Of a stretch of 64,000 nucleotides of DNA, positions 60,575 through 64,000 are shown piece after piece; position 1 is the stretch's first letter; the number at the start of each line of letters is the position of its first letter. The notes under the pieces were generated by a model, which had not been told where the DNA came from, did no database searches, and saw only the letters and a list, made by a program, of their open reading frames with translations. A program made the translations under genes and the position numbers. Source of the DNA: Aureimonas ureilytica (GTDB lineage Bacteria > Pseudomonadota > Alphaproteobacteria > Rhizobiales > Rhizobiaceae); assembly GCF_001475935.1 (NCBI RefSeq), contig NZ_LDQA01000057.1, positions 1-64,000 of the forward strand, given 5' to 3'.

Positions 60575-63462
60575 ACGCGCTGTTCCGCTCCCCTTCGTCC
60601 CACGCCGGCTTTGGCGCGGGACTCTTGACGCGCCGCCCGCGCGCGCCTCTCGCCTCGCTGCCCGACGTGGCGGGCCTGCCGAGCTATACGTCCTACGGGT
60701 TCGGCTCGGCCAACCATCTGGAAGACGCCGACCAGCGCGGCCTTCTGTTCCCGGCGGGGGCGTCCGCGCTGCCTCTGGTGACGCAGGACTGGGTGCAGGG
60801 TTTCTTCTTCAGCGTCGACGAGATGCTGCGCCAGCAGGCCTCGACCTACGTCCTGGCGGCCAAGGGCGCGGGAACGGCGGCCGATACGTCCCGCATCACG
60901 CTGCGCGGCGGTTTCGACGTGTCCGGCATCACGCCGCTCAGCCTTCTCGTCTCGGCGCAGAATTCGGGAATGCGCTCCTGGGGCACGGGCCTGTCGCGCA
61001 GTCCCTCGCTGGAACGCGGCGCCGATTATCTCCTGGTCTACGGTCAGAAGGGCAATCTGCCCTTCCAATGTGTGATGCGCGTCGCCGCCGATGGCGAGGT
61101 CGCGCCCGAACTCGTGTCCAACCAGGTGGGCACGGCCAATGACGGGCCGACCTCCTGGCGCTATCTCGATCGAAACGCCAGCCAGCCAGCCTGGGGCAGC
61201 GCGGGCAGCTACGACTTCCTGTCGGGGCTCGGCGGCGTGGTGGACGCGGCCGACGGGGCGAACCGGCAGGCAGCCGGCGGCACGATGGCGGGCTTCTTCA
61301 ATATCTGGGGCTCGTTCCCGTTTTCGGGCGGGGCGCCCGATGCGGCTCTTCTGATCGAGCTGGCCGAAGGGCTTCTCGATCCGGCGGGCCTTGCCGAGCG
61401 CCTGTCCGGACGGCTGCGCTTTGCCGCCGATCTGAAGGGACCCGGCGATGTCGGGGCCGATCCGCGCGGCGAGATCACCGCCGCCCTGAGCGAGATTGGG
61501 ACGAATGCCTTCGCCCAGCCGTTTGCCGCCGCTCCGCTGCGCCGCCCGCCGGCCCTGCGGCTGCGGGCCTATGGCGACCGCTTCGTGCTGCCGCTTGGGG
61601 ACAGGACGCGCCTCGGCTCCGTTCCCTTTGCCGGAACCTATACCGGCTCTGCGGGGGAGGAGAGTTTCGAGGTTCGGCTTCTGCGCGCCGACACAGGGGC
61701 CGAGCTCGTCGGCTGGACGCCGATCTCCGTGCAGATCGATGCCGGCGCGCGGCGCTTTTCGGGCGCGCTCGCCCAGGTGCCGGCCGGCATCGCCTTTCGC
61801 CGCGAGATCCGCCGCCGGGGACTCCCCGCCAGCGCGGTCAATGGTGGCGATCGGCTCGCCATCGGCTTGGTGATCGTGGATATCGGCCAGTCGCAGCTGG
61901 CCTATCAATCCTATGCGATGGACGATACGGCGGGCGGCGGCGGCGGGCGTCAGCTCGCGCCGGTGCAGGACCCCAACCTGTTCTTCTCCGTTCTCAAGCA
62001 GCCGTCCTTCGTCAACGCGCAATCGACCGGCTACGGCGGGCCGAAGGGCTCGGTTGCGCTGTTCCAGCCCTATCGCGCCGACCAGCATGGCGACGGCAAT
62101 ATCGTGAGCTTCGAGACGATCCGCCGTCTGGCCGGCTTGCCGGTGATGATCGTGGACACGGCGGTTCCCGGCAGCCATCCCAATGCCTGGAGCCTTGATC
62201 GCAAGCGCTTCAGCTACGCCTCGCTGTTCACGCCCGACGGAGCGACCAGCAGCTTCACCTTCACCCCCGTGGCGGCCGGCCTGTCCGGCGAGGGCTTCAA
62301 TCCCGCCCCCGCCGTGGTGCCGGGCTCCTTCTCGATCAAGGTGGGAGAGGCCACGATCGCGGACGATGGCGCGGGCAATCTTGCGGGGGCGGGCGTCACC
62401 TCGGGCACGATCGACTATGCCTCGGGCAAGATTTCCAATCTGACCTTCGCCGCGCCCCCGGCGGCGGGCACGTCCGTGTCCGGCTCGTTCCGCTTCTTCG
62501 CCACGGCCCCCGAAACGTCGCAGGCCATCTCGGCCGGCCGCTGGTCGATTTGGGGCGAGGATGGGTTGCCGCTCGATCGCACCAACCGCAGCGGGCGACT
62601 GATGGTGCATCTGGCGCGCTTGCGCGGCCTCGCGCCCTCGCTCTATCGCCTGTACTGGTACACATCCATGGAAAGCCCCGCCGGTATGTCCGCCTTCGGC
62701 GCGATCATGGATCGCTTCAAGGCGCGGCTCGACGCCCTTTATCCCGCCGGCGCGGACGCGCCTTGGGCGCTCGCGCTGCCGGGCCGCTCGGCCGCGAGCG
62801 AAGAGCGTCTGACGTACCGACCGATGGGGCCGCGCCAGCGTCAATGGGCTGCTACCCGTCCCTTCGTGCGCCTCATCGGCGAAACGCTCGATCTGGAACT
62901 GGCGGACAATTTCGGCCCGCATCCTTCGGCCAAGATCGGCAGTCGCACGCTGGGCGAGCGGCTGGGCGTCGGCTGCGCCTCGCTCTTCACGCCCGGCCTC
63001 GTGGCGGAAGGGCCGGTGTTGCGTTCGGCGCGCTTCACCAGCGCCGGCCGGCAGGCGATCGAGCTGCGCTTCGATCTCGGTGCGGCGGCCAAGCTGGCGA
63101 CGTCCGACGGTTCGACCTCGGGTCTGACGGGCTTTCGTGTCGCTCCGCCGGTCGGCGGTTCGGTCACGGTCGGCTCGGGCTGGCTGGACACCGGCTTCAC
63201 CGCGTCGATCACCGGCACCGATCGCATCACCCTGACCTCCACCGGCGCAGCCTTCTCGGCCGGGCAGCGCGTCGCCTTCGGCAACGGCTCGACGGTTTTT
63301 ACCGGCAAGGGATCGACGCAGGAGGCGATCGACAATACGGCGCTCCTCAAGATGCCGGGCGACGACGACCGGATGTTCGGCGACATCGACAAGTTCGCCC
63401 GCACGGGCCGGTGCGGCAATCTCCTGCGCGCCTTCGACGACGTGACCGTCTCCGAAGCTTGA
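60571..63462 (+). CDS. Large protein with SGNH-hydrolase-like motifs, possibly a phage-type surface glycan esterase (963 aa)
   Basis: No signal peptide or membrane helix is seen. Residues 1-300 are unassigned and rich in Gly/Ser/Pro. VIVDIGQSQLAYQSY (Ser441) resembles the GQS nucleophile block of SGNH and sialate-O-acetylesterase families. ADNFGPHPSAKIGSRTLGERLG (Asp779, His784) resembles their Asp/His block. Between them a beta-rich module (SGTIDYASGKISNLTFAAPP) looks like segments of phage virion proteins. The Ser/Asp/His assignment is inference. The gene is coupled to the 117-aa gene by an ATGA overlap and lies beside exopolysaccharide export genes. Confidence 0.65.
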   Translation: MNALFRSPSSHAGFGAGLLTRRPRAPLASLPDVAGLPSYTSYGFGSANHLEDADQRGLLFPAGASALPLVTQDWVQGFFFSVDEMLRQQASTYVLAAKGAGTAADTSRITLRGGFDVSGITPLSLLVSAQNSGMRSWGTGLSRSPSLERGADYLLVYGQKGNLPFQCVMRVAADGEVAPELVSNQVGTANDGPTSWRYLDRNASQPAWGSAGSYDFLSGLGGVVDAADGANRQAAGGTMAGFFNIWGSFPFSGGAPDAALLIELAEGLLDPAGLAERLSGRLRFAADLKGPGDVGADPRGEITAALSEIGTNAFAQPFAAAPLRRPPALRLRAYGDRFVLPLGDRTRLGSVPFAGTYTGSAGEESFEVRLLRADTGAELVGWTPISVQIDAGARRFSGALAQVPAGIAFRREIRRRGLPASAVNGGDRLAIGLVIVDIGQSQLAYQSYAMDDTAGGGGGRQLAPVQDPNLFFSVLKQPSFVNAQSTGYGGPKGSVALFQPYRADQHGDGNIVSFETIRRLAGLPVMIVDTAVPGSHPNAWSLDRKRFSYASLFTPDGATSSFTFTPVAAGLSGEGFNPAPAVVPGSFSIKVGEATIADDGAGNLAGAGVTSGTIDYASGKISNLTFAAPPAAGTSVSGSFRFFATAPETSQAISAGRWSIWGEDGLPLDRTNRSGRLMVHLARLRGLAPSLYRLYWYTSMESPAGMSAFGAIMDRFKARLDALYPAGADAPWALALPGRSAASEERLTYRPMGPRQRQWAATRPFVRLIGETLDLELADNFGPHPSAKIGSRTLGERLGVGCASLFTPGLVAEGPVLRSARFTSAGRQAIELRFDLGAAAKLATSDGSTSGLTGFRVAPPVGGSVTVGSGWLDTGFTASITGTDRITLTSTGAAFSAGQRVAFGNGSTVFTGKGSTQEAIDNTALLKMPGDDDRMFGDIDKFARTGRCGNLLRAFDDVTVSEA

Positions 63463-63469
63463 ACGCACG

Positions 63470-63497
63470 AGCGGGAGGGCACGTCAGCCCTCCCGCT
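63470..63497 (+). terminator. Hairpin after the 963-aa gene
   Basis: An 11-bp perfect stem (AGCGGGAGGGC/GCCCTCCCGCT, loop ACGTCA) lies 8 bases past the stop. The T-run is short (TTCG), so termination may be partial. Confidence 0.6.
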
Positions 63498-63718
63498 TCG
63501 CCGCATTCGCTTTCAATTTAAGGTAAATGCCCGTTCGTTTTGAAATGAATTCGGGCCAAACCTAAGATAAATACATATGTCGAAGGTGTAGGTCTGTTGC
63601 TTATGCGGAGAGCAATACTTCGAGTTGGCGCAATTTAATCAAATGCCAATGTTCGTTTCAACCCGCTTAAGGGGGCGGGCGTGGTGCCATCGGGTCGATC
63701 CAAACGGAAGGACCCGAC

Positions 63719-64000
63719 ATGTCTCGCCCCTCGCTCGCAGCCCTGGCCGGTCTTGCGCTGCTGTGTGTTCCGGCTCTGTCCAGTCAAGCCACGGCCTTGG
63801 AGGCGCGGCCGATGCGCGTCTCGGAGCGCGCGTCCCATGTGCCGGCCGGCGCCGGCGCTTTGGCCCCGTTTCCCTATATCCAGTTCTGCCTCGCCAATGC
63901 CGCCGATTGCCAGACATCGAAAGGCCCGGCCGTGGTCGAGTGGACGCCCGCCAACCGTGCCTTGGTCCAGACCGTCAATCTCAGCGTCAATCGGGGCATT
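63719..64000 (+). CDS. BTLCP-family transglutaminase-like cysteine peptidase, 3' end outside window
   Basis: The visible 94 codons start with a Sec signal (MSRPSLAALAGLALLCVPAL, cleavage near ATA). A region follows that is typical of the N-terminus of bacterial transglutaminase-like cysteine peptidases: FPYIQFCLANAADC, then LTP-like WTPANRALVQTVNLSVN. The catalytic Cys/His/Asp lie outside the window. Members of the family include LapG, the c-di-GMP-controlled adhesin protease, but the LapG subgroup cannot be claimed from this part. GAAGGA lies before the ATG. Confidence 0.8.
   Translation, partial: MSRPSLAALAGLALLCVPALSSQATALEARPMRVSERASHVPAGAGALAPFPYIQFCLANAADCQTSKGPAVVEWTPANRALVQTVNLSVNRGI

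Noticed and set aside
60565-63468. 967-codon antisense open frame opposite the SGNH-like gene
   Set aside because: It mirrors the plus-strand gene exactly, is rich in Arg/Ala/His/Gln as shadow frames in GC-rich DNA are, and has no domain or ribosome site.
1-64000. CRISPR array, tRNA or rRNA genes, insertion sequences
   Set aside because: No regular spaced repeats, cloverleaf sequences, rRNA motifs or transposase frames were found on reading both strands; a covariance-model search could still reveal a small RNA.

Overview
The window is GC-rich, densely coded alphaproteobacterial DNA. The gene set (ffh-rpsP-rimM-trmD order, PrsD/PrsE-like type I secretion, OpgGHC glucan genes, LutABC, CobS/CobT, a BTLCP peptidase) points to Hyphomicrobiales, possibly Aurantimonadaceae; the family assignment is inference. 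I see no rRNA, tRNA, CRISPR array, insertion sequence or integrase. The window looks like chromosomal core with accessory surface-polysaccharide and phosphonate modules.

Layout. 1-4.2 kb: an RND efflux operon (TetR regulator, adaptor, pump; the pump runs off the left edge). 4.2-10.4 kb: the SRP/translation block ffh, rpsP, rimM, trmD, interrupted by a PAS-PAS-GGDEF protein and an ABM-domain protein. 10.5-19.5 kb: a small secreted Cys protein, a membrane-anchored protein, galE, a type I secretion pair, manC and a phosphomannomutase. 19.6-25.5 kb: osmoregulated periplasmic glucan genes opgG, opgH and opgC plus two small ORFs. 25.8-34.2 kb: a MarR regulator with its own operator, pabA/pabB, lutABC, and divergent cobS/cobT.

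34.6-43.2 kb is the most distinctive metabolic module. A LysR regulator is followed by seven tightly packed same-strand genes: an FAD amine oxidoreductase, PhnX phosphonoacetaldehyde hydrolase, a four-gene binding-protein ABC importer, and a phosphonate-monoester-hydrolase-type sulfatase-fold enzyme. No PhnW transaminase is present. A HAD phosphatase and a PiT phosphate transporter follow on the other strand, so the whole 34.6-45.8 kb region has a phosphorus theme.

46.0-63.5 kb is a surface-polysaccharide region. It holds a large RTX-flanked GH16 glycanase (a plausible substrate of the type I secretion pair 30 kb away), an OafA-like O-acyltransferase with an SGNH domain, a PPP-type phosphatase, a Wzy/WaaL-type polymerase/ligase, a Wzc/ExoP tyrosine autokinase, a Wza-type export lipoprotein and two unrecognised envelope proteins. 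It ends with a two-gene unit (a small phage-structural-like protein plus a 963-residue protein with SGNH-esterase-like motifs). The right edge cuts a BTLCP transglutaminase-like peptidase.

Outside genes, three copies of a roughly 50-60 bp palindromic element (core near CCGGGGACAGAACC) lie in intergenic sites, and several strong hairpins and operator-like palindromes can be read directly.
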